Positions 45,154-56,890 of a DNA stretch of 64,000 nt are shown here, one piece after another (position 1 is the first letter of the stretch; the number at the start of each line of letters is the position of its first letter). Under the pieces are notes generated by a model, which was given only the letters and a program-made list of their open reading frames with translations, searched no databases and was not told the DNA's origin. Location of the stretch: assembly GCF_024679245.1 (NCBI RefSeq), contig NC_090187.1:28264815-28328814 (forward strand), given 5' to 3'. This DNA is from Pseudorasbora parva (taxonomy: Eukaryota; Chordata; Actinopteri; Cypriniformes; Gobionidae). Made by a program: the position numbers and the translations under genes.

Positions 45154-45914
45154 TAGTGCTTTACCTATCAAACTGTTGTTCTATATAGTTTGTTCTCTAT
45201 TGTTTTATCTACCATGCTTTCTTTCTATTTATCATGTATATTCTTATTTAAGCAATTGTCATGGGGATCAGACTTTTTCCCTGCTCTTTAATTAGTCAGA
45301 TTTAATTACACTGAGTGTAATTTTTGGATTGAGTGCGGTAGATATGATTTGGAAATGAATTCTTGGGGTACGAGAGTGCTGTGTATTTAATAGACTCCGT
45401 CCAAGGAGACATAATCTCTTCGGCAGAAACTGTCACAGAAAAAGAAAGACAACAGAGCCTTCAGCTAAGACCTTAATTCCTGACTGTGCCTGGATATGAT
45501 GTCTGCCTACACTCGAAGCTATCGGAACAGATACAAATCCAGCAGGGATTTGGGGAGGGAGTCTCTCTCTTTGTTTCTCTCATTGTCTTAGTCACGGTTT
45601 AGTTGAGATTTCGGAAGTGTCATTTTCGTTTGCCTCTCGCGGTTCAGTTGCTGTGGGCAGGTGGCACTAGCATATGCATTATTGTTCGGTAATGAATTAG
45701 GCACTTCAACCAACTACTATATCCGCTGTCCCTCCAAACAGCTGCCTCTAAATGGCTTTGATCAATCGTGCCCCTAGTTTACTAAACCTAAACAAGGTGC
45801 TGCTGGAATGGGCTAGATGCCCATTTAAAACTATCATTGACTGTTTCTCTGTATCCCTCTTAAGTCTTTTTCACAGTTTGTTCCCATCAATTCTCCCTCT
45901 TTCCCTCTCTCATA
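45150..45914. other. unassigned stretch
   Basis: No recognised gene. The 152-codon frame 45752-46210 begins here but has no domain and crosses an inverted duplication. Confidence 0.45.
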
Positions 45915-46044
45915 GTCACACACGCAAAGTAAGGGCAAGAAAAATCAGCTCTCTCGTCTCATTTGTGCTGTATTGCTGTTTTCGGATTTCAGGCAAAGTC
46001 TGTCTTGAAGGCTTGACAGCTCTTTGTTTTGAGTGCTTAGTATG
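45915..46044 (+). repeat. 130-bp inverted duplication, left copy
   Basis: Matches the reverse complement of 46767-46895 at close to nine bases in ten over its full length (for example gcaaagtaagggcaagaaaa; gctctttgttttgagtgctt). The copies are 722 bp apart. They could be the long TIRs of an unrecognised foldback element or a local inverted segmental duplication. Confidence 0.85.
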
Positions 46045-46766
46045 CAGGAGTTATCCTGACACTGTGAAGCACAGTTCTAGGAGACACAATCCAGCAGCAC
46101 AACCACATGACTGTGGTTTCATCTTTTCAAAGTGCTGCAGGGGAAGGGGTACGTGTGGGATACAATTCCAGGCATTTCCAGGTGTCAGCTGCAGTTATCG
46201 GTCAATATGACGATAGTCATACAGGTGTAATTAGAAGAAAAAAACATCTAAGCAACAGTCTTCTAAAGCGACTTATGAGAATGTTCATTGTGCAGCGAGC
46301 AAACAGCACTTGTCTTTTTGCCCCATATCCTATTCATCCCTTTCCCCAGCTACAGTATATTTTCTCTGAGCTGACTATGATTTCATGTTTGAGGATTTCA
46401 CAGCGCACTACTGTTCCAATTCTAGGATGCGTGATGCGAAGAAGTCAGCCTTGGTGCCCTCTGCAGGGGTCCATAAATGATTAATCCTTCTCTCTTCCCT
46501 AGGGTTTGCAGAAAGACTAGCGTATGTTCAACAAAAACTACACACAAAACATGACCCGAGCTATTTGAAACAATTGCACCTGGCTGGTTCCTCTATTGGT
46601 TTAGAGTTAATTAATAGTTTATAAACTGTTGTTAATACATTAATCGACTATGTACAAATAGTAAGTTCTGATTATAATGTTAAGCTAATGTTATATTCCA
46701 AAACTGTCATTTTTAGAAATAGTGTTATATATATTTAGACAAATAAAAACAAATATGTATTTTGAA
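46045..46766. other. spacer of the inverted duplication
   Basis: Frame 46107-46484 has no known domain. No further supported feature. Confidence 0.45.
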
Positions 46767-46895
46767 CATACTAAGCACTCAAAACAAAGAGCTGTCAAGC
46801 CCTTCAAGTAAGACTTTGCCTGATATCTGAAAACAGCAATAGAGCACAAATGAGACAAGAGAGCGGATTTTTCTTCCCCTTACTTTGTGGGTGTA
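46767..46895 (-). repeat. 130-bp inverted duplication, right copy
   Basis: Inverse partner of 45915-46044. It abuts a Tc1-like fragment at about 46905. Confidence 0.85.
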
Positions 46896-46899
46896 AGGC

Positions 46900-47095
46900 C
46901 ATCATTTGAATATAGTGAACTCATTGTCATGTTGAAGAAACCAGTTTGATATGATTTGAGCTTGGTGACATGGTGTGTTATCTTGCTGGAAGTAGATGCG
47001 CACAGTAAAGAGGTAAACATGATCCACAATGATACTCATCAACTTCTTAGTATTCCTCAATTGATTCATTATAAACAATATAGCAAGAATTATAT
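46900..47095 (-). pseudogene. Tc1-like transposase fragment (short copy)
   Basis: Minus-strand IYFQQDNTPCHQAQIISNWF carries the second catalytic aspartate box, preceded by a VDHVYLF segment. The same region is present again in the neighbouring copy (47384-47470), so two copies or a partial duplication lie in tandem. Confidence 0.7.
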
Positions 47096-47096
47096 A

Positions 47097-47889
47097 CACT
47101 AACCTAAAGGAGTATTAGGAACACCATACACCCTTTCTCCTTCAGAACTGCCTTAATTCTACATGGCATTGATTCAACAAGAGGCTGAAAGCATTCTTTA
47201 GAAATGTTGGCCCATATTGATAGGATAGCATCTTGCAGTTGATGGAGATTTGTGGGATGCACATCTAGAGCACAAAGCTCCCGTTCCACCACATCCCAAA
47301 GATGCTTTATTGGGTTGAGACTGTGGGGGCCATTTTAGTCCAGTGAACTCATTGTTATGTTGAAGAAACCAATTTGAAATGATTCAAGCTTTGTAACATG
47401 GTGCATTATCCTGCTGGAAGTAGCCATCAGAGGATGGGTACCTTGTGGTCATAAAGGGATGGACATGGTCAGAAACAATGCTCAGGTAGGCCGTGGCAGT
47501 TAAACAATGCCCAATTGGCACTAAGGGGCTTAAAGTGTGCCAAACCCCCCCCCGCACAGTGGTGGTGGTATGATGGATCCATGCTCTCATTCTGTTTGCG
47601 CCAAATTCTGACTCTACCATCTGAATGTCTTAACAGAAATCGAGACTCATAAGACCAGGCAACATTTTTCCAGTCTTCAACTGTCCAATTTTGATGAGCT
47701 CATATAAATTGTAGCGTATTTTTCCTATTTGTAGTGGAGATGAGTGGTACCCGGTGGGGTTTTCTGCTGTTGTAGCCCATCCGCCTCAAGGTTGTGCGTG
47801 TTGTGGCTTTGCAAAAGCTTTGCTGCATAGCTTGGATGTAACGAGTGGTTATTTCAGTCAAAGTTGCTCTTCTATCAGCTTGAATCAGT
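47097..47889 (-). mobile_element. Tc1-like transposon, 5'-truncated
   Basis: The 3' terminus starts after TA with cactaacctaaaggagtatt (47097). Reading leftwards on the minus strand it contains transposase from about the middle of the protein (47889) to the C terminus (47104): YFQQDNAPCYKA aspartate box at about 47390-47425 and a C-terminal VERELCALDVHPTN stretch. The segment with the catalytic glutamate (NPIEHLW type) is damaged by a small deletion near 47310. It is cut at 47889, where a different element begins. Confidence 0.78.
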
Positions 47890-48670
47890 CAACTTATCGA
47901 CTTTAAGCTTGACGTCGACTAGTCGCTGGCCTGTAAAAGGCGCAACAGGATAAACAATTTCCTGTTTTGAACAGTTAAAAATGACAAATAAATGCATACC
48001 CCGAGAGCTCTCCACAAGACATGTTTGATTATACCATCTGGATGCTCAAAATTGATCGGGGAATGCACGCTTATTGTACCCGTAAGATAATCATCGCGCT
48101 ATAGTAATGCGTGCTGCATTGCAGCACACACACACACACACATAGCCAATCGCACATCACGCGGAGATCGCACTGGCCTCACAAAACCATTCAGTAGTGC
48201 AGAAATGTATCAACACTGTTCTGTGATCTATCAGTAAAATAGCATAGAAACTAAAAAGATCTAGCATATATTTATTGATAACTAAAACTTGCAGCTTAAC
48301 TATTAGTAGAGAGACGCGGCCAGGTAGAATTAATTCACACGCAATCCCTAACTAATGCATTCATATGTAATCTTTATTATGCTACTTATCTGTATCTTAT
48401 TCAGAAAGAGCAGAAATCTGTGAGAAATAAAACGACCATAAGACAAAAAAACTGATACAAAAGCTGTTATGTAGGACCAATAACCTTATGGGCAGTGCTG
48501 TGTCATATGCTATAGCTGTCCTGTGAACAAGAAGACCCGAGTTAGAGTCTCAGCTCGAGGCTCAGGCTTATTTGTTCATTAATGACATCATCAGCGTCTA
48601 GTCGACGTCGACTCGACTTTCATCACATAAATGTCAACTTTAAAAAAATGGAATTCGTTCAACCCCTAAT
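47890..48670. mobile_element. possible hAT-like element with GTCGACTAGTCG ends
   Basis: Near the left edge gacgtcgactagtcgctgg and near the right edge the inverse of agtcgacgtcgactagacgc suggest imperfect inverted termini about 700 bp apart. The block truncates the Tc1-like copy. No target duplication was found, and the left terminus may be missing. Contains a short CA run (48127-48141). Confidence 0.4.
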
Positions 48671-50392
48671 ATATATATATATATATCAAAGTTGTCGTGT
48701 GTAACAGTGTAAGTATATTCTTTCTGCACAACAATAATGGAATCTTTGATGACTAAATAAGAGCAATTGACTTTTATTTCTGATACACAATGATGAAATG
48801 ACGTTTCACTCATAGTTACTGCAGGCAGAAAACAAAAGCATCATCAGCAAAAGTTAAAAAGGCTCAGAGATTTACTGCAGAGCGAGTACTGAACGCAAAC
48901 AAATATTAGTGTCACTATCATGTCACTATCACTAGATCTAGTGAAGAAGCTGTCAGCTATCAAAATGTATATGTTGAATATGTTGAAATGAAAGTTTTGT
49001 GAATGTTTTAGATTGCCAATATGAGCCAGATGCTGAATGTACTGGGAAATGCAGCTCTGACAAGGACAGCTATGGTGGTATAAAACACCTGCCCAAACTG
49101 AACACCTCTTAGTTACAGAAGTCATCAAATATGCTTTATTTTATTCTTCTGTAATTGTTACTCTAATATAAGGAGAGTTTTATTTTACAGCGACAGGTAG
49201 AGATTCATCCATGTTATACACGTGTGTCGCTAAAGACCTGAATATGTAGTAATGATTGAGGAAACAGTTATGCTTCTAAATGTCTAAGTGTTATATTATG
49301 CTCAATTGGAACTAATGGGTCCAAACTGTACTTAAACAAATGTCCCCTACACCATTATGCCAACAGGAACAGCCTTAACTGTTGATACAGGGCAGAAAGG
49401 ATCACTGGAAATTGTGCACAGTGTTCAAGATTAATCTTTGGTCCTGTAACTAATCACTAAGTTTTGCATCGTTTTTATTCAGCTTTTTAGCTTCATTATA
49501 AAGGGTCGTTAAATTGTCATTTTTTAATGTGTTCATAAAATCTGCATGCATATAAAATAATTAGCTTAATGCCATTTAATACAGTATTATATCAAGTATA
49601 GTATGGCTCACCATATGCAAACATTCACACCCTAACTACCCGCCTCTAGGTTTATCTGCTTTGTTAAATATGATATGCATTAACATGATTACAATTTGTG
49701 AGTGTCTCTGGTTCACATGGAACTAGCCTTGAAACCGTGGGTCTAAACTTCATAAATTAAGGCAGAGTATTCAGACTGTGCAATGATATATTGTGTTATA
49801 ATGCAGCACTTTAGATCTACATTTGTCTTTCTCTCATCTCACTCTATTCTAAGAGGAAATTGCCACACAACCCTGAATGCTCCCTAGAGGAGAATGACTG
49901 ACTTCAGAATATAGATTGATGGTAGAAATAAAAAAGAGAAGGTTATTGGTCTAAGGATAACAGAAGTGTAGTTGCTTCAGAATTGTGTCAGGTGCACTGC
50001 TGTATCTTTTTCAGAAAGAAATGGCACTTGTTGAAAATGTAAGCTTTTAAATTATGGCATAGAGAGGATAGATGTATTGCAGTGCATGTGGATTATTCTT
50101 GCTATAGCTGTAAATATGTATTTCATGTTAGAGGCTGACAGGGAAGGTTGTCTGAAACCTGTCTGGAACACAGATGCTGAATTAACTTTAGCTTGTAACT
50201 TTAAATTATGTTTTATTAACAACGTTTGGGAGGAGCACGTTCAAAGGAACTAAGATCCCTTCACCCCTCTGATTCCTCATTCTTGGCTAGTTCCTTTCCC
50301 AGCCAGGGATACAGGGGAGTACTCTGGGTTTGGGCCAAATTCTGAGTTCTGGACAATATCAGCATAAATCTGTATCACTTCATGGTATGACA
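48671..50392. other. unassigned stretch
   Basis: A TA run at 48670-48687, then about 1.7 kb with no recognised gene or element. Confidence 0.5.
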
Positions 50393-50396
50393 TTAA

Positions 50397-50815
50397 AGCC
50401 ACAATGTGTAGTTTTTCGTCGCTAAATGCTGCCTATTCAAAACAAAGGCGTAGCTTGATGACGGCGATAGTGAGCACGGATTCATGGAAGATGTCGTCTT
50501 CACCTTCAGGTGTTGAGCTATATAACAATACGTTTTCTGTCTATATATAAATGTATCCAATCAGTTTTTCCCTTAATAAAACATACTATTTTGAAGCGTC
50601 TCTGGTGTTTCCATGGTTTCAACAAATAAAACCAGATGTCATTGATAGGTGACGCATGGTCCGTGTCCTGGTAAAAAACAAAAAGGCTTATTTCTCTGGA
50701 TTTAAACATTCTTGCAAACATCTGGGATAGTGTAAGTACACAAGTCCTTAAAATATATGACACTGCTCTAGTAATTTTTGGATATTTTAATCCGAATATC
50801 TTACATATTATGCCT
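50397..50815. mobile_element. TTAA-flanked Kolobok/T2-like MITE, 419 bp
   Basis: Left AGCCACAATGTGTAG and the inverse of right TTACATATTATGCCT match in about 11 of 15 positions, flanked by TTAA (50393-50396 and 50816-50819). No coding potential. Confidence 0.6.
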
Positions 50816-50819
50816 TTAA

Positions 50820-51663
50820 ATTAACTTGCTAACTTGATCATACAGATCATACAGATTATAAATCTTACACCTGCCCTAAACGGTATTCATTCTGGTCTTC
50901 CTTTTTTCTTCATTGTCAAAGGCTCTTAATGTTTCTGTAAAACCCTGCTCACTTGCAATTTTTGGAGTACCCTATGTTGATGGCTTGTATAATAAGAGGC
51001 ATGCTGATATTATTGCTTTTGCTTCTATGGTCACCAAAACGAATATTGTTACATTGGAAACAATTGGAAACATTGGCTCTCAATTGAAAAAAAAAAAAAA
51101 AAAAAAAAAATCATCTTGGTTAAAGGACTGAATGTCCTTTCCAGTTTTAGGGTAGGGTTGTTTTAGCTATTTGTACAGTTTGTCTTTATTTCTGGGGTTG
51201 TTAAAAAAGAAAAAAACAGCAGATTGTGATTTTTTCCATATTTGTCATGCACTTATTTTCATTTGTGAATCTGCTCAATAAATAAATGTATATAATCAAT
51301 CAATCAATCAATCAATCAATCAAGTAACTTGCATATTTATTGAAGACCAGTAATAATGATTTCTTTCATCTGTGATGCCTGATTACTGGATTAAATTTGA
51401 TCAATTTTTCATTTCCAAATATTACTAGGTCAGCACACCATACATTGACTCAGGCATGCCCAATCCTGGCTTAACTGATTGATAGTTAAGGTTAGTACAC
51501 AACAGATCAATTAGAATTTAGATTATCACGATTAAGGGAAAATCATTCAAAAGTATTATGTTCAATGATAAATTGTAAAAAAAATATTTATTTATTAAGG
51601 GACTTTTAACACAACTCATGGTCCTTGTTGTGCATGCTACAACTACAGCTCCCAGTGAAGTAC

Positions 51664-51664
<1 letters not shown>
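50820..51664. other. unassigned, with poly-A and (AATC)n
   Basis: Contains a run of about 22 A (51087-51110) and (AATC)7 (51296-51322). A/T-rich sequence upstream of the poly-A could be the tail of a retroposed copy, but no source sequence is recognised. Confidence 0.5.
51621..51660 (+). repeat. 40-bp inverted duplicate, left copy
   Basis: 39 of 40 bases match the reverse complement of 54214-54253. It contains ACTACAGCTCCCA (51642-51654), which fits the ACTAYRNNNCCCR consensus associated with ZNF143/Staf promoters. Confidence 0.85.

Positions 51665-51758
<94 letters not shown>
51665..51758. repeat. (TA)n and (CA)n microsatellite
   Basis: About 36 TA units followed by nine CA units. Confidence 0.97.
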
Positions 51759-51759
<1 letters not shown>

Positions 51760-51789
51760 AAACGTCTTGATTACGACTGTGACCCTAGT

Positions 51790-53152
51790 ACCCTGCCCAA
51801 AGCGGTCGCAGCACGATTTCCCAAAGCGGTGACGGGATCAACACAATACAAGCCTTATAACCGGTTGCATTTTTTAAACAGATACTTCAAATTTGGTAAA
51901 GAGGAAGCTGTTCTAACTGAAACTGGTAAGATATTTAATAGACTAGGACCAACAACAGTTAAGGCTCGATCACCTCTGCAGTGGAGCCTAGTTCTGGGAG
52001 CTAAAAGGAGACCAAGATTACAGGATCTTAAGGACCTCTTTGGTTTATGGATGGCAATTGTGTCTGAAAGATAAGATGGCGCTTGATTATGTTGAGATAT
52101 AAAAGCAAAGATTACAATTTTAAAAACAATTCCAAACGTTAATCGTTAGCCATCTAGCGAGATGAGAATGGGTGTGATCGAACCTTCATCTGCCTGTCAA
52201 CAACTTTGAAGCAGTGTTTTACAACATATTATAAAGAATTGCAGTAGTCTAGATGAGATAAAATAAAACACAATGTTTTGCATAGAGAAAAAACGTGATT
52301 TTTTTCTACAGACAGAAAAAAAAAAAATTGATGTGACCACAGCACGATTTTGCTTCTCAAAATTCAAAAGAACAAGATTTGTTGCACAAGTAGGAATATA
52401 AGAAGAGAGATGGCCAAAATAAGGGGCACAGTCCTCATGTGACTTTAAACCAAACAATATAATTTCTGTTTTGTTCATTTAATGCCAAAAGACTCTGTTT
52501 TATCTATATGTGTCATTTCAACCCGATCACACATAAATGCGTATAAATAGTACGAGTGTGCAATGTCGTGGAATGTATACGCCAAAACTCATTTTAGCGT
52601 GCATATGATACGCTGTTTTTCGCGTGCATATGATACGCACTTTATGGCGTATATATGACACGCGCTTGGGTAGGTTTAGGGTGGTGGGGTGGGGGGTTCG
52701 TATGTATAATACGCCATAAAATGCGCATCATATGCACGCGAAAAACAGCGTGCCATAGACACGCCAAAATGAGTTTTGGCGTATACATTCCACGACATTG
52801 CACACTCGTACTATTTATACGCATTTTTGTGAGAATACCCTGGTCATTTGTTTAGACAGGCTAGCAGCAGTTCTAAGGATTATTTGTTTTTTATGCTGTA
52901 AATGAAAGCATAATAAAGCAGAAAGGAGTATCATCAGTATAAAGATTAAATGACACTAAGTTCATCAAACATAGCACCCATAGGTAACATATATAAAGAC
53001 AATACAATTCTAGCAAGAATTGATCCCTGTGGTACTCCACATAAAGTGGGTATGTGAAAGAAAAATGCTGACCAGTAGAAACATCTTCTGATTGTTAAAA
53101 AAGAACGAAACCATTTTAAAGCCATGCCTTGTAGTCTAACGCAGCTCTCCAA
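51790..53152 (-). pseudogene. L2-like LINE ORF2 remnant, interrupted
   Basis: Minus-strand reading from 53152 downward: GMALKWFRSFLTIRRC, then TLCGVPQGSILARIVLSLYM, the RT palm box seen in L2/CR1 lineages, then LYTDD near 52955 at the active-site position. A foldback element interrupts, and the ORF resumes at about 52478 (MNKTEIILFGLKSHED; YFISSRLLQFF). The C-terminal segment at 52100-51860 (TRLHCRGDRALTVVGPSL; SVRTASSLPNLKYLFKK) is typical of the L2 ORF2 end. Frameshifts and stops are numerous, and the 5' endonuclease is absent. Confidence 0.78.
52525..52835. mobile_element. foldback MITE inside the L2-like LINE
   Basis: Two arms of roughly 130-140 bases are near-perfect reverse complements (aaatgcgtataaatagtacg at 52534 mirrored at the right edge, 52807-52826). 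A central loop carries gggtaggtttagggtggtgg. ORFs reported on both strands here are mirror images of each other. It splits the LINE just after the RT active site, so it is younger than the LINE insertion. Confidence 0.88.
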
Positions 53153-53165
53153 TGTGATTCCAATA

Positions 53166-53223
53166 TACAGTATATATATACAATATATACTATATATATA
53201 TATATATATAGAGATTTATATAT

Positions 53224-53298
<75 letters not shown>
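53166..53298. repeat. (TA)n with interruptions
   Basis: TA runs separated by short CAATATATAC and GAGATT interruptions, ending at 53298. Confidence 0.97.
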
Positions 53299-53301
<3 letters not shown>

Positions 53302-54447
53302 TGAAACTATGACATTTTTGCATTTGTCATGTACAATGACATTGTGCATTAAATTTTTGTTCACTTTTTTCAGTAGATGTATTCTCTGGGAATCACACCT
53401 GACTTGACATTGCTAAAGGCATTTAATTGCGTAAAGTTGCAATAGATAAAAATATTATAAACAGGAAGCCACACATTCATGAATCATTGCACAACTCTTA
53501 CTTTTGTTTTACTATGTTTCATAAATTATTTTTGGAAGTGTTCTGGTGTTCTTCTTTTATATCTGATTAGAAGAGAAGACATGTTTTGAAGTTCTGAATT
53601 CAAAAGATTGCCTGCAAATGCGCACTCTATGTTCATTAGCAGCAAGTCATATTATTATTGCGCAGCACTGCTCATTTTCATACATTTTTCATGCATTTGC
53701 CCTTACGGCACCCTTTAATAACAAGTTCTTCCTAGTCTTGTCTTGTTTAAGACACATTTTAATCTGTATTTTCACTCCGTTTTGCTCTCACGTGTCTGCA
53801 AACACACACTCTGGGTTCCTCAGCGGCAGGCTAGGTCATTTTCATACATTTTCAACATGTTGTTGTGCCTACTTACACATGTTTGGTCTGCCAGTCTGCT
53901 GGTGTTGGGGGCAATTTAGGATGACAGGCAGCGAATGGAGACCGGAGCCTTTGCCTGGAAATCTAGTCGGAATAAGACACAGATGCCTGGTTCCATTTTA
54001 AATTTTAATGTGCGCAAAGGGTCTTCATCAGAGCAAAAGTTCTACTGGCCCCATATGGTTTGTATCTCCACTGCTCAAGCAGAAGGGGGATTTGTATAAG
54101 GACTTATAAATATAGAAAGGTCTCCTTCACACTTTCTCTTTGAAGCCAGGCCGGTGTTTAGGAAAAGAAAGGCAAAACAGATTTCGCTTTATGAATGTTT
54201 AATGAGCCAACGGCTTCACTGGGAGCTGTAGTTGTAGCATGCACAATAAGGACGTTCCATGAAACCCCGACGTGCTCCGAAGGGCGAGACCAGCTTAGAC
54301 ACACACTGCTGTGCCAGTCACAAGCCTTCCTCTGGCAACCCTCCCCTCCATCCATACCTCTGCTATGAAAGAGCAAGAGCAGCCCTGTTGTTCAGAGTGA
54401 GAATAAGAGAGGGATCAGCTACTAAAACGTGAAACAGATCGATAGTA

Positions 54448-54451
<4 letters not shown>
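53299..54451. other. unassigned stretch
   Basis: The frame 53618-54001 (127 codons) shows no known domain and contains two loosely similar halves (tcattttcatacattttt twice). No other supported feature except the 40-bp inverted duplicate. Confidence 0.5.
54214..54253 (-). repeat. 40-bp inverted duplicate, right copy
   Basis: Inverse partner of 51621-51660. Together they bracket the TA tracts and the L2-like LINE. Confidence 0.85.

Positions 54452-54533
<82 letters not shown>
54452..54533. repeat. (GA)n microsatellite
   Basis: About 41 GA units. The ERERER frame is an artefact. Confidence 0.98.
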
Positions 54534-54535
<2 letters not shown>

Positions 54536-54833
54536 GAGTCAGGCGACTCAGAGATGGAGGCTGAAGTACCCGGGGCATATCAGAATATGCGGAGCCGCCA
54601 CTTTTAATTTGGAAATATAAACAACTGTCTAGGTGAGCACTTTACCTTCGACCCTCATTTAGCGAAACCCAGAACCTGCCAATGGAGCTTAAAACAACAG
54701 ACAGCACCACTAAGCCCGGCTGTCTCCACGAAATAAAGATGTAATTGCTTGCTAAACTTTTCTTTACAATTTAGAACCAAGTTCTGTTTAACATGTTTTC
54801 TGTTATATGAACACTAAATAATTGCTTTATTAA

Positions 54834-55400
54834 AGGTGGGATAGGTAGGACTGATCTAAAACACTTTTGTCCAAATTTGTTTAAACTTTCTTTATATGTC
54901 AATACATAATTAAAATGTAAGTACTCTGAAAAGGAGAGTATAAAAATCGAGTGACTCTAGACTTTTTAATCTGAGATAAACACGGCTCATTATTTTCGTT
55001 CGGGACGAAACAAATGATTGGCTTGGGCGACTGTCACTCTCTCTCGCTACCATGGCGACCACCGCTGTCACTACAGGATCTGCCCACATGCGCGCTCGTT
55101 TGATTTGAGCAGTTCAAGAGGAAAGAAACCTAGGCAAAATAATGGCAGAGAAAGAGCATTCAAAATTCACAGTGCAGGGTTTTACAGTCAGCAAAGGCAA
55201 ACAATGCAAAAAAGGAATACAGTACGAGAAAAGGAAATGCACAGAAAGTCTCTGGATAAACAAAGAAATCAAACGCGAGTAAATATCTGCGTGGCTTTTC
55301 AACGTTGGTGAGAACTGAGGGCCCCGAAAAACGCCTCATTGCTGGCTGTATTTCTGCTGGACAGGTAATCTTTCATTTTGATTATACATTTTTTTGGTTT
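54834..55400. mobile_element. partial TTAA-AGG element with coding scrap
   Basis: TTAA (54830-54833) followed by AGGTGGGATAGGTAGGAC resembles a Kolobok/T2-type left end. At 55270-55365 the plus strand reads TRVNICVAFQRW, a stop, then ELRA...LLAVFLLDR, a segment recurrent in fish element-encoded proteins. The right terminus is not recognised, so the 3' boundary is arbitrary. Confidence 0.4.
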
Positions 55401-56882
55401 ATGTTTTCATGAAGCATGTATCAAGAGCACATGAAGCTGCCTAATATAGCTAACATAACATTACTTAGCATACCGTTACAATCTTATACACTTAGCCATT
55501 AGTAGAGATGATACATACTCAACATGTTTAGCTCAAGTTGATCGCTGTTGTGTTGAATTTCGCAAAATGTAACTTTAGATAACAAAATGCATGTGTAAAA
55601 GCTAGTACACCACATCCAGGAACTTTTTTTTTTACAACTAAGTTAGCTTTAGCTACTACTAATCAACAATGCTTTCATCATGGAAACTCTTACATGCAAA
55701 ACACTATATATGTTATGAATCTTACACGAAATTCATCTTCATTACAGTATAACTGATGCTATTGGAAAAACATGATGCTACCTGTTTTCTTAGCCTTATA
55801 AATATAACTAGTTTGTTACCAAATCAAACAAAAATATATTTTAAACTTTACCAGTACCCGTATTCTAGATTGATAGTGAGAACTAAAAGACAATCCTGGC
55901 CAAACTTGCCCATTGGCCTCTGTCCATCATGGCCTCCTAATAATCCCCATATAATGATTGGCTTCATCACTCTGTCTCCTTTCCACCATAAGCTGGTCCA
56001 TAAGCTGGACTTTTTGAGGTCAAAACATAATATTGTGCAAGGAGCCACATGAAAACAAGGCATTGATGCATAATCTGCCCCTGTAATCATAAGTGTGTAT
56101 AAAAACGAAACAAAGTGCTTGCTGTTTTACTGCCTCTAGTGTTCATTTCTGTTGGAAACTGCAGTGATATGAAAGTATTGGTACGTATTTTGTGTTTTGC
56201 AAAAATTGTGCCGCAGGTACGTTTATTTCAATGAGACCAGGTCACAGCAAGGAGTCCTGCTCCTAATTGTCATTTTTACAGAATGTAATAATGAAATATG
56301 ATTATGTCCTTTTATAATGTCACCTTAACAGAATATAATTGCTTTTTGTATCCTGTTGTATAACATCCTTCTGAATATTCTGTCACTCCCCAAGCCTGGT
56401 TAACACCTTAATTCGGACAGCCCCAAGTATAAAAGTGCTACTTAGCATCTCTAATGATTTCAGTTCCTCTAGGTATGGTGACCTAGATGATGCTATTACA
56501 TAAAGGCCACATCTCTCACTGAACAAGTAAAACAGGATGAGCACACTTCTTAACTTCATGTTTAAACAAAATGTGACACCAACACGTCATCTCACTGGAA
56601 GCACCAATCAAGCATCTGGCATTGCATATACATGTATATGTGCAGTCATATGCACACTTTAATAAATCAGGATGACAGTCTGCAGGATACGGTCAAAGGG
56701 ACTTGTTTAACTAAATGTGTGTGATGTAATATTACTCAGTCACCATCACGGTTCACAAGCAATTATCTCATCCACCCTCAGCTGCAGGGTTGATCGGAAT
56801 TGACTGGGCATGGGAATGCAATGCAGTGGTAGCATGTTGTTCTTGCTCTCATGCATGCCGAGCACATTCATGCATTATATGT
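55401..56882. other. unassigned stretch
   Basis: No gene is recognised. Frames at 55756-56052 have no known domain. Confidence 0.5.
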
Positions 56883-56890
56883 GTGGGTGG

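Noticed and set aside
45752..46210. 152-codon frame as a gene
   Set aside because: No recognisable domain, no splice or promoter context, and it crosses one arm of an inverted duplication.
51759..51796. Sequence 'aacgtcttgattacgactgt' resembling a DIRS terminus
   Set aside because: Only loosely similar to the DIRS-3 right end and no other DIRS sequence adjoins it; chance or a very old scrap cannot be excluded.
51518..52074. YIYIYI frames on both strands
   Set aside because: Translation of (TA)n joined to L2-like remnant sequence; the minus-strand LINE reading explains the non-repeat part.
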